Shown piece after piece: positions 42,723-50,824 of a stretch of DNA of 64,000 nucleotides. The DNA comes from Flavobacterium odoriferum. Lineage in GTDB: Bacteria; Bacteroidota; Bacteroidia; Flavobacteriales; Flavobacteriaceae. Where the stretch lies: contig NZ_JAMKFA010000017.1 in the NCBI RefSeq assembly GCF_025499515.1, forward strand, positions 41,248 to 105,247, in the 5' to 3' direction. The notes beneath the pieces are model-generated. The model was not told the DNA's origin. It did not search any database and saw nothing but the letters and a program-made list of their open reading frames with translations. The position numbers and the translations under genes were made by a program. Position 1 is the stretch's first letter. The number at the start of each line of letters is the position of its first letter.

Positions 42723-44490
42723 GGATAAAAGTTTTAAATAAGTGAATTAAATTTTGAACGTCGATTTTGCAAATTTGTTGTTGCTCAAAAACCGTACCTT
42801 GTTCAATAAATGTATCTGGAATTCCTAAATTAACAATAGGTTTCTTTAAATTTTTAGAGGCAATAATAGAATTAATTTGTTCACCAAAACCACCTAGAAT
42901 CACTCCATCTTCAATAGTAATTATTTGGTTATGAGAGTTTATAATATTTTGAATGAAAGCAATATCTAATGGTTTTATAAATGGGAAATGATAATGAGAA
43001 AACAATTTTGAATTTTCAACTTCTTTTAAAGCTTTCGTAACGTTATTACCAATTGTTCCCGTAGATAAAATGGCAACTTTACTTCCTTTTTGAAGTTCTT
43101 TTATCTTTCCAATTTCAATTTTCTCAAAAAGTTGTTCCCAATTTACGTTTTCGCCTCTTCCTCTTGGATAACGAATTGCAATCGGATGATTTAAACCTTC
43201 TGAAGCAGTAAACATGATATTTCGCAATTCTATTTCGTCTTTTGGAGCAGCAATAATCATATTCGGAATGCAATTTAAATATGCAATATCAAAAACACCA
43301 TGATGTGTTGCGCCATCTTCACCCACTAATCCACCTCTGTCTAAACAAAAAATAACAGGTAAATTTTGCAAAGCTACATCATGAATTACTTGATCGTAAG
43401 CACGTTGTAAAAAAGTGGAATAAATATTACAAAAAACCACCATACCTTGTGTTGCCATTCCTGCAGCCAACGTAACTGCATGTTGTTCAGCAATTCCAAC
43501 ATCAATAGCGCGTCTTGGAAAAGCTTCCATCATATATTTCATGGAACTTCCTGATGGCATTGCCGGAGTTATTCCAATTATTTTTTCGTTTTGTTTTGCT
43601 AATTCCACTAATGTATGTCCAAAAACATCCTGAAATTTGGGTGGTAAATGCGATTCATCTTTCGGATGAATTTTTCCTGTTTCGGCATCAAATTTTCCTG
43701 GCGCGTGATATTTTACTTGATCTTCTTCTGCCAATTGTAATCCTTTGCCTTTGGTGGTTATAACATGCAAGAATTTCGGGCCTGTTACTGATTTTAATCG
43801 TTCTAATTCCGAAATCAATTTTGGTAAATCGTGACCATCAATCGGACCCGAATAATCAAAATTTAAGGATTTGATAATGTTATTTTGTTTTGGATTTTTT
43901 CCTTCTTTAACCGCTGTCAAATAATTTTTCAAAGCACCAATACTCGGGTCAATTCCAATAGCATTATCGTTTAAAATTACTAATAAATTTGCATTGGTAA
44001 CTCCTGCATGATTTAATCCTTCAAAAGCCATTCCGCTTGCAATCGAAGCATCGCCAATCACAGCAATGTGTTGTTTGTCAACTTCACCTTTTAATTGTGA
44101 AGCCAACGCCATTCCTAAAGCAGCCGATATCGAAGTCGAAGAATGTCCAACGCCAAATGTATCATAAACACTTTCACTTCGCTTCGGAAAACCTGAAATT
44201 CCGTTTAATTCTCTATTGGTATGGAAAATATCTCGTCTTTCAGTTAAAATTTTGTGTCCGTATGCTTGATGACCCACATCCCAAACCAATAAATCTTCTG
44301 GAGTATTTAAAACATAATGCAGTGCAATTGTTAATTCTACAACGCCTAAACTGGCTCCCAAATGCCCTTCTTTCTTCGAAACAATATCAATGATAAAATC
44401 TCTCAATTCTTTGGCTAATTGAGGTAGTTGATTTTCAGGAAGTTTCCTTAAATCGGTAGGATTGTTAATTTTTGAAAGCAAATTTTTCAT
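42715..44490 (-). CDS. dxs: 1-deoxy-D-xylulose-5-phosphate synthase
   Basis: 591 residues from the ATG at 44490; a GTG three bases upstream of it (44493) is an alternative. Thiamine diphosphate motifs are visible: VGHQAYGHKILTER, IGDASIASGMAFEGLNHAG and LNDNAIGID, plus DVGIAEQHAVTLAAGMA. It condenses pyruvate and glyceraldehyde 3-phosphate at the head of the MEP pathway. The -7 element ends only seven bases before the ATG, so the leader is minimal and cannot contain a TPP riboswitch. Confidence 0.95.
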   Translation of the reverse strand: MKNLLSKINNPTDLRKLPENQLPQLAKELRDFIIDIVSKKEGHLGASLGVVELTIALHYVLNTPEDLLVWDVGHQAYGHKILTERRDIFHTNRELNGISGFPKRSESVYDTFGVGHSSTSISAALGMALASQLKGEVDKQHIAVIGDASIASGMAFEGLNHAGVTNANLLVILNDNAIGIDPSIGALKNYLTAVKEGKNPKQNNIIKSLNFDYSGPIDGHDLPKLISELERLKSVTGPKFLHVITTKGKGLQLAEEDQVKYHAPGKFDAETGKIHPKDESHLPPKFQDVFGHTLVELAKQNEKIIGITPAMPSGSSMKYMMEAFPRRAIDVGIAEQHAVTLAAGMATQGMVVFCNIYSTFLQRAYDQVIHDVALQNLPVIFCLDRGGLVGEDGATHHGVFDIAYLNCIPNMIIAAPKDEIELRNIMFTASEGLNHPIAIRYPRGRGENVNWEQLFEKIEIGKIKELQKGSKVAILSTGTIGNNVTKALKEVENSKLFSHYHFPFIKPLDIAFIQNIINSHNQIITIEDGVILGGFGEQINSIIASKNLKKPIVNLGIPDTFIEQGTVFEQQQICKIDVQNLIHLFKTFIHD

Positions 44491-44497
44491 CACAGCA

Positions 44498-44505
44498 CAA
44501 AAGTA
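44498..44505 (-). promoter_or_regulatory. -7 promoter element of dxs
   Basis: TACTTTTG on the minus strand, seven bases before the ATG (four before the alternative GTG). Confidence 0.5.
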
Positions 44506-44519
44506 AGAATTGGTTATCG

Positions 44520-44527
44520 TATTTTTG
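44520..44527 (+). promoter_or_regulatory. -7 promoter element of tadA
   Basis: TATTTTTG, five bases before the tadA ATG. Confidence 0.5.
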
Positions 44528-44532
44528 TACTT

Positions 44533-44973
44533 ATGGAGAATATTTTTACCGATACCTTTTTTATGAAGAAAGCTTTACAAGAAGCCGAAGTGGCTTTTGA
44601 AAAAGGCGAAATTCCCGTAGGAGCTGTTATTGTTATCGATAATAAAGTAATTGCTCGCACCCATAACTTAACCGAACTATTAAACGATGTTACCGCTCAT
44701 GCCGAAATGCAAGCCATAACCAGTGCAGCGAATTTCATAGGTGGAAAATATTTAAAAGATTGCACTTTATATGTTACGTTAGAACCTTGCCAAATGTGTG
44801 CAGGCGCTTTGTATTGGTCACAAATTTCTAAAATTGTTTTTGGTGCTTCCGATGAAAATCGTGGATTTCAAAAAATGGGAACACAATTACATCCGAAAAC
44901 CCAAGTAGTTTCAGGAGTTTTAGAAAAAGAATGTGCTGATTTAATGATTGCTTTTTTTAAAAGCAGAAGATAG
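44533..44973 (+). CDS. tadA: tRNA-specific adenosine deaminase-type nucleoside deaminase
   Basis: 146 residues. Zinc-deaminase motifs HAEMQAI (about 57-63) and PCQMCAGAL (about 86-94) are present, along with FEKGEIPVGAVIV and a C-terminal FFKSRR. TadA converts A34 to inosine in tRNA-Arg(ACG). The length and VGASDENRGF-type segment fit TadA better than cytosine or guanine deaminases, though guanine deaminase cannot be fully excluded. It is divergent from dxs with only 42 bases between the ATGs. Confidence 0.88.
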   Translation: MENIFTDTFFMKKALQEAEVAFEKGEIPVGAVIVIDNKVIARTHNLTELLNDVTAHAEMQAITSAANFIGGKYLKDCTLYVTLEPCQMCAGALYWSQISKIVFGASDENRGFQKMGTQLHPKTQVVSGVLEKECADLMIAFFKSRR

Positions 44974-45052
44974 TTTTCAAAGTGACTTAAAATTTTGTAA
45001 CTTGGTATGCCTTTTGATGTTGCATTAGAAAACAAACTAATCTTTAAAAAGT

Positions 45053-45814
45053 ATGGAAAGCAGATTAAAATCAACATTAATTATTGGAATTTCAATAATT
45101 ATTACAGCATTTATTTTAGGTTCGGCATTTAAAAATCGTAATGAAAATTTAGACACTATTTCCGTAATTGGATTAGGAACAAAAGATTTCGTTTCAGATG
45201 AAATTTTATGGTCCGGAAGTTTTACAACCAAAAGTTTTGACATTAAAGAAGCGTACAACAAGATGATTTCTGATCAAAAAATTGTATCCGATTTCTTTTT
45301 GAGCAAAGGTTTCAAGAAAGAAGAATTTACGTTTGGAGCGGTGCAATTCAACAAACGTTTTAGAGAAGTTAGAACTGAAAATACAGAAGTTGCTTATCAA
45401 ACCAAATATGAACAAGTTTTTGATGGTTATGAAGCTACACAAACCATTACTTTTTCAGCTAAGAAAAACCCTGAATTAATGAAACGAATTGAAGAAGTAT
45501 CTAGTAAAACATCTGAATTAATTAATTCGGGAATTGAATTGTCTTCTAATTCTATTCAATATACTTATTCTGATTTACCAAGTTTAAAGCATAGCTTGAT
45601 TCAAAACGCGTCAAAAGATGCTAGTGAACGTGCACAAAAAATTGTAAAAACGGCTGATGGAAGTTTAGGAAAATTAAAATCGGCAAGTATGGGTGTTTTC
45701 CAAATTACAGGTCAAGGTTCTACCGAAGAAGATAGCTACGGAGGAAATAACGACACCTACAGCAAAAATAAAACAGCAAGAATTACTGTGCGATTGGAAT
45801 ATATATTAGATTAA
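45053..45814 (+). CDS. SIMPL domain-containing protein (DUF541)
   Basis: 253 residues with an N-terminal membrane anchor (about 8-24). The DUF541 domain starts at VIGLGTKDFVSDEILWSG and has NPELMKRIEEVSSKTSELI and the ASERAQKIVKTADGSLGKLK segment near the C-terminus. SIMPL proteins are periplasmic and form oligomers; an actin-binding link in one pathogen does not carry over. No partner gene is evident. Confidence 0.85.
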   Translation: MESRLKSTLIIGISIIITAFILGSAFKNRNENLDTISVIGLGTKDFVSDEILWSGSFTTKSFDIKEAYNKMISDQKIVSDFFLSKGFKKEEFTFGAVQFNKRFREVRTENTEVAYQTKYEQVFDGYEATQTITFSAKKNPELMKRIEEVSSKTSELINSGIELSSNSIQYTYSDLPSLKHSLIQNASKDASERAQKIVKTADGSLGKLKSASMGVFQITGQGSTEEDSYGGNNDTYSKNKTARITVRLEYILD

Positions 45815-45833
45815 AACTTTAATTTCAAGATAC

Positions 45834-45872
45834 AAAAAAACCGCCAATCTTTCGAAAGGCGGTTTTTTATTT
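45834..45872. terminator. Bidirectional terminator between SIMPL gene and rng
   Basis: AAAAAACCGCC (45835-45845) pairs with GGCGGTTTTTT (from 45858), with a 12-base loop. Confidence 0.78.
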
Positions 45873-45890
45873 TATAGGATACATCCCATA

Positions 45891-47441
45891 TTATTTCACT
45901 ATAATTTCATTACCTTCTTTGTCGAAGAAATGAAACTCTAGATACGTGTAAGCGTCACGAGGTATAATTTTCACCCATTTTTTATGTTCAAAAAACCATT
46001 TTGAACGTAATGATGGAAAACCTTTGGTAAGGTATGCTGCCACAAACGGATGCACGTTAAGTACAACTTTTTTATGGTCTTTTATAATGCGTTCAAGGTC
46101 AGTTGCAATTTTATCAACGATTAAAATTGGAGCTTCAATTTCCCCATGTTCATTATTGGGGTCTTCTTCTCTTGTTTTAATGTTTACTTCTGGTCTGACT
46201 CTTTGTCTAGTAATTTGAATTAATCCAAATTTGCTAGGAGGCAAGATTTTGTGCTTGGCCTTATCGTCACTCATTTCTTCTCTTAAGAAATCATATAAAA
46301 CTTTGCGGTTTTCTGGATTTTGCATGTCAATGAAATCCACCACAATAATTCCGCCCATGTCTCTAAGTCTTAATTGTCGAGCAATTTCTGCTGCGGCAAT
46401 CATGTTAACTTCAAGAGCAGTATCTTCTTGACTTAGTGCTTTGCTTGAACGGTTTCCGCTGTTTACATCAATAACGTGTAACGCTTCTGTGTGTTCAATA
46501 ATTAAATAAGCACCTTTGCTCATGGAAACTGTTTTTCCAAAAGACGTTTTTATTTGTCGTTCAATATGATATTTCTCAAAAAGAGGTAAGTCTTTTGACT
46601 GATAGTGTTTTACGATAGACACTTTATCCGGAGCTATTTCTTGCAAATACTCCTTCGTTTCTAAATACAAATCTTCGTCGTCTACATGAATACAAGAAAA
46701 TGTATCGTTAAATACATCTCTTAAAATAGAGGAAGCTTTGTTTAACTCTCCTAGAACTTTTGATGGATGATGTGCAGTTTGTAATCGTCTGCTCATCGAT
46801 GACCATCTTTCTAAAAGGGTTTGTAGATCTTTATCAAGTTCGGCTACTTTTTTGCCTTCGGCTACTGTTCGCACAATAACGCCGAATCCTTTTGGTTTAA
46901 TGGATTGAACCAGCCTTTTTAGTCTGTCTTTTTCTTCTTTAGAATCTATTTTTTGAGAAACAGAAACTCGGTCTGAAAAAGGAACTAAAACCACGTATCT
47001 TCCTGCTAAAGAAATCTCAGAACTAATTCTGGGACCTTTTGTAGAAATAGGTTCTTTAACCACTTGAACTAAAATCGACTGATTTGGACTTAAAATATCC
47101 ATAATTGATCCGTCTTTGTTGATTTCAGCTTCAAAAGGAAAATTTTTGAGTGAATAATCTTTTAATTTACCTGCGCTTACAAGTTTAATAAATTTCATCA
47201 AAGAAGGAAGATTTGGACCTAAATCATGATAATGCAAAAAAGCATCTTTTTCATAACCTAAGTTTACAAAAGCGGCATTTAAGCCGGCAACGGGTTTACG
47301 TATTTTGGCAATAAAAATATCACCAACCGCAAAATCGCTTTGTTTTTCTTCTTCTTTGTGTAATTCAATTAGTTTACCATCTTTTAATAAGGCAAAATCT
47401 ACAGCGTCTGAACCTGATCGAATAATTAATTCTTTGTTCAT
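45891..47441 (-). CDS. rng: Ribonuclease G/E family endoribonuclease
   Basis: 516 residues from the ATG at 47441 (MNKELIIRS); an in-frame ATG at 47450 is possible. An S1-like RNA-binding segment (about 35-115, GDIFIAKIRKPVAGLNAAFV) leads to the RNase E/G catalytic domain with its metal-binding Asp residues in HVIDVNSGNRS and VVDFIDMQNPE. It lacks the long C-terminal scaffold of RNase E, so RNase G is the better match. It acts in rRNA processing and mRNA decay. It follows the HU and 30-residue ribosomal-type genes. Confidence 0.93.
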   Translation of the reverse strand: MNKELIIRSGSDAVDFALLKDGKLIELHKEEEKQSDFAVGDIFIAKIRKPVAGLNAAFVNLGYEKDAFLHYHDLGPNLPSLMKFIKLVSAGKLKDYSLKNFPFEAEINKDGSIMDILSPNQSILVQVVKEPISTKGPRISSEISLAGRYVVLVPFSDRVSVSQKIDSKEEKDRLKRLVQSIKPKGFGVIVRTVAEGKKVAELDKDLQTLLERWSSMSRRLQTAHHPSKVLGELNKASSILRDVFNDTFSCIHVDDEDLYLETKEYLQEIAPDKVSIVKHYQSKDLPLFEKYHIERQIKTSFGKTVSMSKGAYLIIEHTEALHVIDVNSGNRSSKALSQEDTALEVNMIAAAEIARQLRLRDMGGIIVVDFIDMQNPENRKVLYDFLREEMSDDKAKHKILPPSKFGLIQITRQRVRPEVNIKTREEDPNNEHGEIEAPILIVDKIATDLERIIKDHKKVVLNVHPFVAAYLTKGFPSLRSKWFFEHKKWVKIIPRDAYTYLEFHFFDKEGNEIIVK

Positions 47442-47467
47442 GCGGTACATTTTTATCCGTACTAATA

Positions 47468-47528
47468 AAGTTAGAAGTTAGAAATTAGAAGTTAGAAAAA
47501 TTCTAAATTCTGAATTCTAAATTCTGAA
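47468..47528. repeat. Heptamer block plus 14-bp tandem repeat upstream of rng
   Basis: Four AAGTTAG-type 7-base units (47468-47495) precede two exact tandem copies of TTCTAAATTCTGAA (47501-47514, 47515-47528). The heptamer is the same as at 10926-10960. Confidence 0.75.
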
Positions 47529-47620
47529 TTTTACCCGTACAGATGGATTAAATAATAATTTTACAGGATTTTTCCCGATAATCAATGTTGAATTGATTAA
47601 TTTCAATGAACTTTTTTCTA

Positions 47621-47657
47621 AAAAAGAAAAAGTAGTTTTAAACTACTTTTTCTTTTT
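47621..47657 (-). terminator. Palindromic terminator overlapping the 3' end of the 30-residue gene
   Basis: Arms of 18 bases (47621-47638, 47640-47657) are perfectly complementary around a single centre base. On the minus strand the right arm encodes the last Lys codons and the stop. Confidence 0.75.
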
Positions 47658-47735
47658 ATGACGGTTTGCTCTCGCTCTTTTCTTACGTTTGTGAGTTGCT
47701 ACCTTATGTCTTTTTCTTTTTTTACCACTTGGCAT
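47643..47735 (-). CDS. 30-residue strongly basic ribosomal-type protein (AURKAIP1/COX24-like)
   Basis: Reads MPSGKKRKRHKVATHKRKKR then ARANRHKKKK and a TAG stop. Almost two thirds of the residues are Lys, Arg or His. The HKVATHKRKKR pattern resembles the AURKAIP1/COX24 (mS38-type) mini-proteins of Bacteroidota, which are thought to be ribosomal components; I give the assignment from memory. It is 32 bases downstream of the HU gene and likely cotranscribed. Its last four Lys codons and stop form half of the terminator stem. Confidence 0.72.
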   Translation of the reverse strand: MPSGKKRKRHKVATHKRKKRARANRHKKKK

Positions 47736-47767
47736 AACATGTTGGTGTTTAGATTAATAATTTATTT

Positions 47768-48061
47768 TTATACTGTAACTTCTGTTTTTTCTTTAACGCT
47801 TTCTACAAACACTTTAGCAGGTTTAAATGCTGGAATGTTGTGTGCAGGGATTTTAATTGTAGTGTTTTTAGAAATGTTTCTTCCTGTTTTTTCAGCTCTT
47901 GTTTTGATGATAAAACTACCAAAACCTCTTAAATAAACATTGTCACCAGTTTCTAATGAGTTTTTTACTTCTTCCATAAAAGTCTCAACAGTTGCTTGAA
48001 CATCTCCTTTTTCAAGACCTAATTTTTCTGAAATTTTCGCTACGATATCTGCTTTCGTCAT
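47768..48061 (-). CDS. HU/IHF family DNA-binding protein
   Basis: 97 residues, starting MTKADIVAKISEKLGLEKGD. The DNA-binding arm shows GFGSFIIKTRAEKTGRNI and IPAHNIPAFKPAK with the Pro at the arm tip. It is a dimeric nucleoid protein bending DNA. It has a good promoter and precedes the 30-residue ribosomal-type gene. Confidence 0.95.
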   Translation of the reverse strand: MTKADIVAKISEKLGLEKGDVQATVETFMEEVKNSLETGDNVYLRGFGSFIIKTRAEKTGRNISKNTTIKIPAHNIPAFKPAKVFVESVKEKTEVTV

Positions 48062-48102
48062 TTTCTTTCGTATTTAATATATTGTGTATTTTTTTGAGTT
48101 TG

Positions 48103-48134
48103 CAAATATAAGAATTAAAAAAACAATAAATCAA
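48103..48134 (-). promoter_or_regulatory. Promoter of the HU gene
   Basis: On the minus strand TTG (48132-48134), 21 bases, then TATATTTG (48103-48110). Confidence 0.58.
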
Positions 48135-48167
48135 TCATAATTGATTAAATTTTAATTACTAAAGATT

Positions 48168-48175
48168 TATTTTTG
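48168..48175 (+). promoter_or_regulatory. -7 promoter element of mutY
   Basis: TATTTTTG, 17 bases before the mutY ATG. Confidence 0.5.
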
Positions 48176-48192
48176 TTGTCCAATAAAAAAAC

Positions 48193-49242
48193 ATGGAATT
48201 TTCTAACTCTTTAATTCATTGGTATTTACAAAATAAGCGCGATTTACCTTGGCGAAACACTACAAATCCGTACTTAATTTGGCTCTCAGAAATCATGTTG
48301 CAACAAACGCGAGTTGCGCAAGGATTACCTTATTTTTTAGCTTTTACAGAAGCATTTCCAACAGTTTTTGACTTGGCAAATGCCAATGAAGAACAAGTTT
48401 TAAAATTATGGCAAGGATTAGGTTATTATTCTAGAGCCAGAAATTTACACGCTACTGCAAAATATATTGCTAACGAATTAAATGGGGAATTTCCCAACAA
48501 CTACAAAGACCTCATTAGATTAAAGGGAGTAGGCGAGTACACGGCAGCTGCAATTGCTTCATTTTCTTATAACGAACCTGTTGCAGTTGTTGATGGAAAT
48601 GTTTTTAGAGTATTGAGTCGCTATTTTAATATTGATAATGATATTTCGGATGGAAAAACAAAAAAAGAATTTCAAAAATTAGCGCAAGAAGTTTTACCAA
48701 TTAATAATCCAGCGCTTTTTAATCAGTCAATCATGGAATTTGGTGCTTTGCAATGTGTTCCTAAAAATCCAGATTGCAATTCTTGTGTTTTAAATTCGAG
48801 TTGTGCGGCTCTTCAGTATAAAAAAGTTTCAGAATTACCTGTAAAGTCTAGGAAAACAAAAGTGACGAATCGCTATTTGAATTATTTGATTTTGAAAGAT
48901 TCGGATTCCAATTATATTGTGCAAAAACGTGAAGGAAAAGGAATTTGGGAAAATTTATATGAGTTTCCGTTAATGGAAACAGATGAATTAGTTTCTGAGC
49001 TTGATTTTATGAATCAGTTAACTGAAATATATTTCTTCAATCAAAAACCTACTGATTTTTTTGTGTTGAATTCGCAAATAATTCAGCATAAGTTATCGCA
49101 TCAAAATTTATATATTCGTTTTTTTCAACTCAATTTTGATGTAAAATTACCTGATTCAAAAACACTTACAGAAATAAAAAAATTGCCTTTTCCAATTGTG
49201 ATTCATAATTTTATGGCTTCAAATTATTTTAATTCGTTATAA
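48193..49242 (+). CDS. mutY: A/G-specific adenine glycosylase
   Basis: 349 residues. The catalytic Glu is in WLSEIMLQQTRV, the helix-hairpin-helix in LKGVGEYTAAAIASF with Asp in VVDGNVFRVL, and the 4Fe-4S ligands in CVPKNPDCNSCVLNSSC (spacing 6-2-5). The C-terminal 130 residues are the MutT-like 8-oxoG-recognition domain. It removes adenine mispaired with 8-oxoguanine. ssb follows after 37 bases. Confidence 0.95.
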   Translation: MEFSNSLIHWYLQNKRDLPWRNTTNPYLIWLSEIMLQQTRVAQGLPYFLAFTEAFPTVFDLANANEEQVLKLWQGLGYYSRARNLHATAKYIANELNGEFPNNYKDLIRLKGVGEYTAAAIASFSYNEPVAVVDGNVFRVLSRYFNIDNDISDGKTKKEFQKLAQEVLPINNPALFNQSIMEFGALQCVPKNPDCNSCVLNSSCAALQYKKVSELPVKSRKTKVTNRYLNYLILKDSDSNYIVQKREGKGIWENLYEFPLMETDELVSELDFMNQLTEIYFFNQKPTDFFVLNSQIIQHKLSHQNLYIRFFQLNFDVKLPDSKTLTEIKKLPFPIVIHNFMASNYFNSL

Positions 49243-49247
49243 ATTAT

Positions 49248-49255
49248 TACTTTTG
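49248..49255 (+). promoter_or_regulatory. -7 promoter element of ssb
   Basis: TACTTTTG, 24 bases before the chosen ssb ATG; it overlaps the 5' end of an in-frame extension, which is thereby disfavoured. Confidence 0.5.
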
Positions 49256-49279
49256 ATTAACCCAATAAAATTACAAGCC

Positions 49280-49681
49280 ATGAACGGTACATTAAACAAA
49301 GTCATTTTGATAGGACATCTTGGAGATGAAATTAAAATGCATTATTTCGAAGGAGGTAACTGCATAGGAAGGTTTCCATTAGCTACTAACGAAGTGTATA
49401 TTAATAAAACAACAGGTGAAAAAATTACTTCTACAGAGTGGCACAACATTGTAGTTCGTAATAAAGCAGCCGAAATCTGCGAAAAATATCTTTCTAAAGG
49501 AGATAAAATTTACATTGAAGGACGAATCAAATCGCGTCAATGGCAAGCAGAAGATGGTGCTACAAAATACACAACAGAAATTCAAGTAACTGAATTTACG
49601 TTTTTAACTACCAAAAAAGAAACGGATTTAAGCAAATCGTCGCTTCCAACTGGAAGTATTCCAGATGATTCTCCTTATTAA
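49280..49681 (+). CDS. ssb: Single-stranded DNA-binding protein
   Basis: 133 residues from the ATG at 49280 (MNGTLNKVILIGHLGDEIKM). The OB-fold core is complete: GRFPLATNEV, TEWHNIVV and GDKIYIEGRIKSRQW. The acidic C-terminal tail ends IPDDSPY, with Tyr rather than the usual terminal Phe that docks partner proteins. It coats single-stranded DNA in replication and repair. It lies between mutY and gldD. Confidence 0.93.
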   Translation: MNGTLNKVILIGHLGDEIKMHYFEGGNCIGRFPLATNEVYINKTTGEKITSTEWHNIVVRNKAAEICEKYLSKGDKIYIEGRIKSRQWQAEDGATKYTTEIQVTEFTFLTTKKETDLSKSSLPTGSIPDDSPY

Positions 49682-49735
49682 TAGATTTTTATTTAGTTTA
49701 AAGAAATAAAATCTATTACTATTCGTTAGCTTATT

Positions 49736-50293
49736 ATGAAAGAAAAAATAACAAAATATTTTGCACTGATTATTGTATTCGGATTGTTTTCTTGTGGAGA
49801 TGAATCTGTTCCAAAACCAAAAGGTCATTTAAGCTTAGAATATCCAAACGCAAAGTATGAAACTTTAAAAACAAATTGTGCTTATCAGTTTGATGTAAAT
49901 AAATCGGGTCAAATTAAGGATAAAAATTGCTCGTTTGAAATCAATTATCCAAAAATGAAAGCCACCATTTATTTAACGCATAAATCAGTTGATAATAATA
50001 TTAATGATTTGCTTAGAGATGCGCAAAAGCTCACTTATGAACACGTTATTAAAGCAGATGATATTTTAGAACAACCTTTTATTAATGACAAAAAGAAGGT
50101 TTATGGAATGTTTTATCAGGTTGGTGGAAATGCAGCAACAAATGCGCAATTTTATGCAACGGATAGCACTAAAAATTTTATAACTGGTAGCGTATATTTT
50201 TATGCAAAACCAAATTTTGATTCAATATTACCAGCTGCAAAATATCTTCAAGATGATATGCGACGAATTATGGAAACATTAGAATGGAAATAA
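49736..50293 (+). CDS. gldD: Gliding motility lipoprotein GldD
   Basis: 185 residues. Lipoprotein signal with lipobox LFSC (Cys at about 20). The GldD pattern is clear: PKPKGHLSLEYPNAKYE, CSFEINYPKMKATIYLTHKS, LTYEHVIKADDI and GNAATNAQFYATDSTKNFITGS in two parts. GldD is an inner-membrane or periplasmic lipoprotein required for gliding and type IX secretion in Flavobacterium. gldE, which by memory lies directly upstream in F. johnsoniae, is absent here. Confidence 0.9.
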   Translation: MKEKITKYFALIIVFGLFSCGDESVPKPKGHLSLEYPNAKYETLKTNCAYQFDVNKSGQIKDKNCSFEINYPKMKATIYLTHKSVDNNINDLLRDAQKLTYEHVIKADDILEQPFINDKKKVYGMFYQVGGNAATNAQFYATDSTKNFITGSVYFYAKPNFDSILPAAKYLQDDMRRIMETLEWK

Positions 50294-50327
50294 AAAAATC
50301 CGCTGAATTTCAGCGGATTTTTTTATA
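50292..50327. terminator. Bidirectional terminator after gldD
   Basis: AAATCCGCTGAA (50296-50307) pairs with TTCAGCGGATTT (50309-50320), flanked by A- and T-runs. Confidence 0.88.
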
Positions 50328-50341
50328 ATTCGTTTTGATAA

Positions 50342-50716
50342 TTAAGCTTTATCAGTACTTTTTTCAGATTTTGTAACTTTATACAAATCACCACCACCTA
50401 CTTTTTCAACTGTTTTAGTTAATGATTCGATGCTTTGTTTTGTTTTGTCGAATTTCACTGTGGCGATTTTTGTTTCAAAATCTACTTTAGCTTCACTAAC
50501 ACCATCAGTTCCTGCTAATTTACTTTCGATTGTTTTTGCGCAGCCAACTTCGCAAGTCATTCCTTCAATTGTAAAACTTGCAGTTTCTAAATTTTCTGCA
50601 GCAATTTCTGTTTTGGCTGTTGTAACTTCTTTAGGTTCTGGAGTTGTTTCTTTTTTACAACTTACAGCAAAAAGCGTAATTGTTATTGCAAAAGCTATGT
50701 TTTTGATGTTTTTCAT
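50342..50716 (-). CDS. Lipoprotein with heavy-metal-associated (HMA) domain
   Basis: 124 residues. Lipobox FAVSC (Cys at about 20), a Thr/Glu/Lys-rich linker, and an HMA domain (about 46-112) with ferredoxin-like SFTIEGMTCEVGCAKTIESK. The metal motif is CEVGC, three residues between the Cys instead of the standard CxxC. It probably binds copper or another thiophilic metal at the membrane. It is a single gene. Confidence 0.85.
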   Translation of the reverse strand: MKNIKNIAFAITITLFAVSCKKETTPEPKEVTTAKTEIAAENLETASFTIEGMTCEVGCAKTIESKLAGTDGVSEAKVDFETKIATVKFDKTKQSIESLTKTVEKVGGGDLYKVTKSEKSTDKA

Positions 50717-50756
50717 GGAAATAAAATTTATAATATAACTCGTATTTAAGTTGTTG

Positions 50757-50764
50757 CAAATTTA
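50757..50764 (-). promoter_or_regulatory. -7 promoter element of the HMA lipoprotein gene
   Basis: TAAATTTG on the minus strand, 40 bases before the ATG. Confidence 0.5.
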
Positions 50765-50824
50765 CAAAAAATCATAGTGCTATTTTAAAAATAAAGCCTG
50801 AATTTTGAAGAAGAAAATTATGCT

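Noticed and set aside
44491..44532. TPP riboswitch before dxs
   Set aside because: The intergenic space is 42 bases and holds two -7 boxes.
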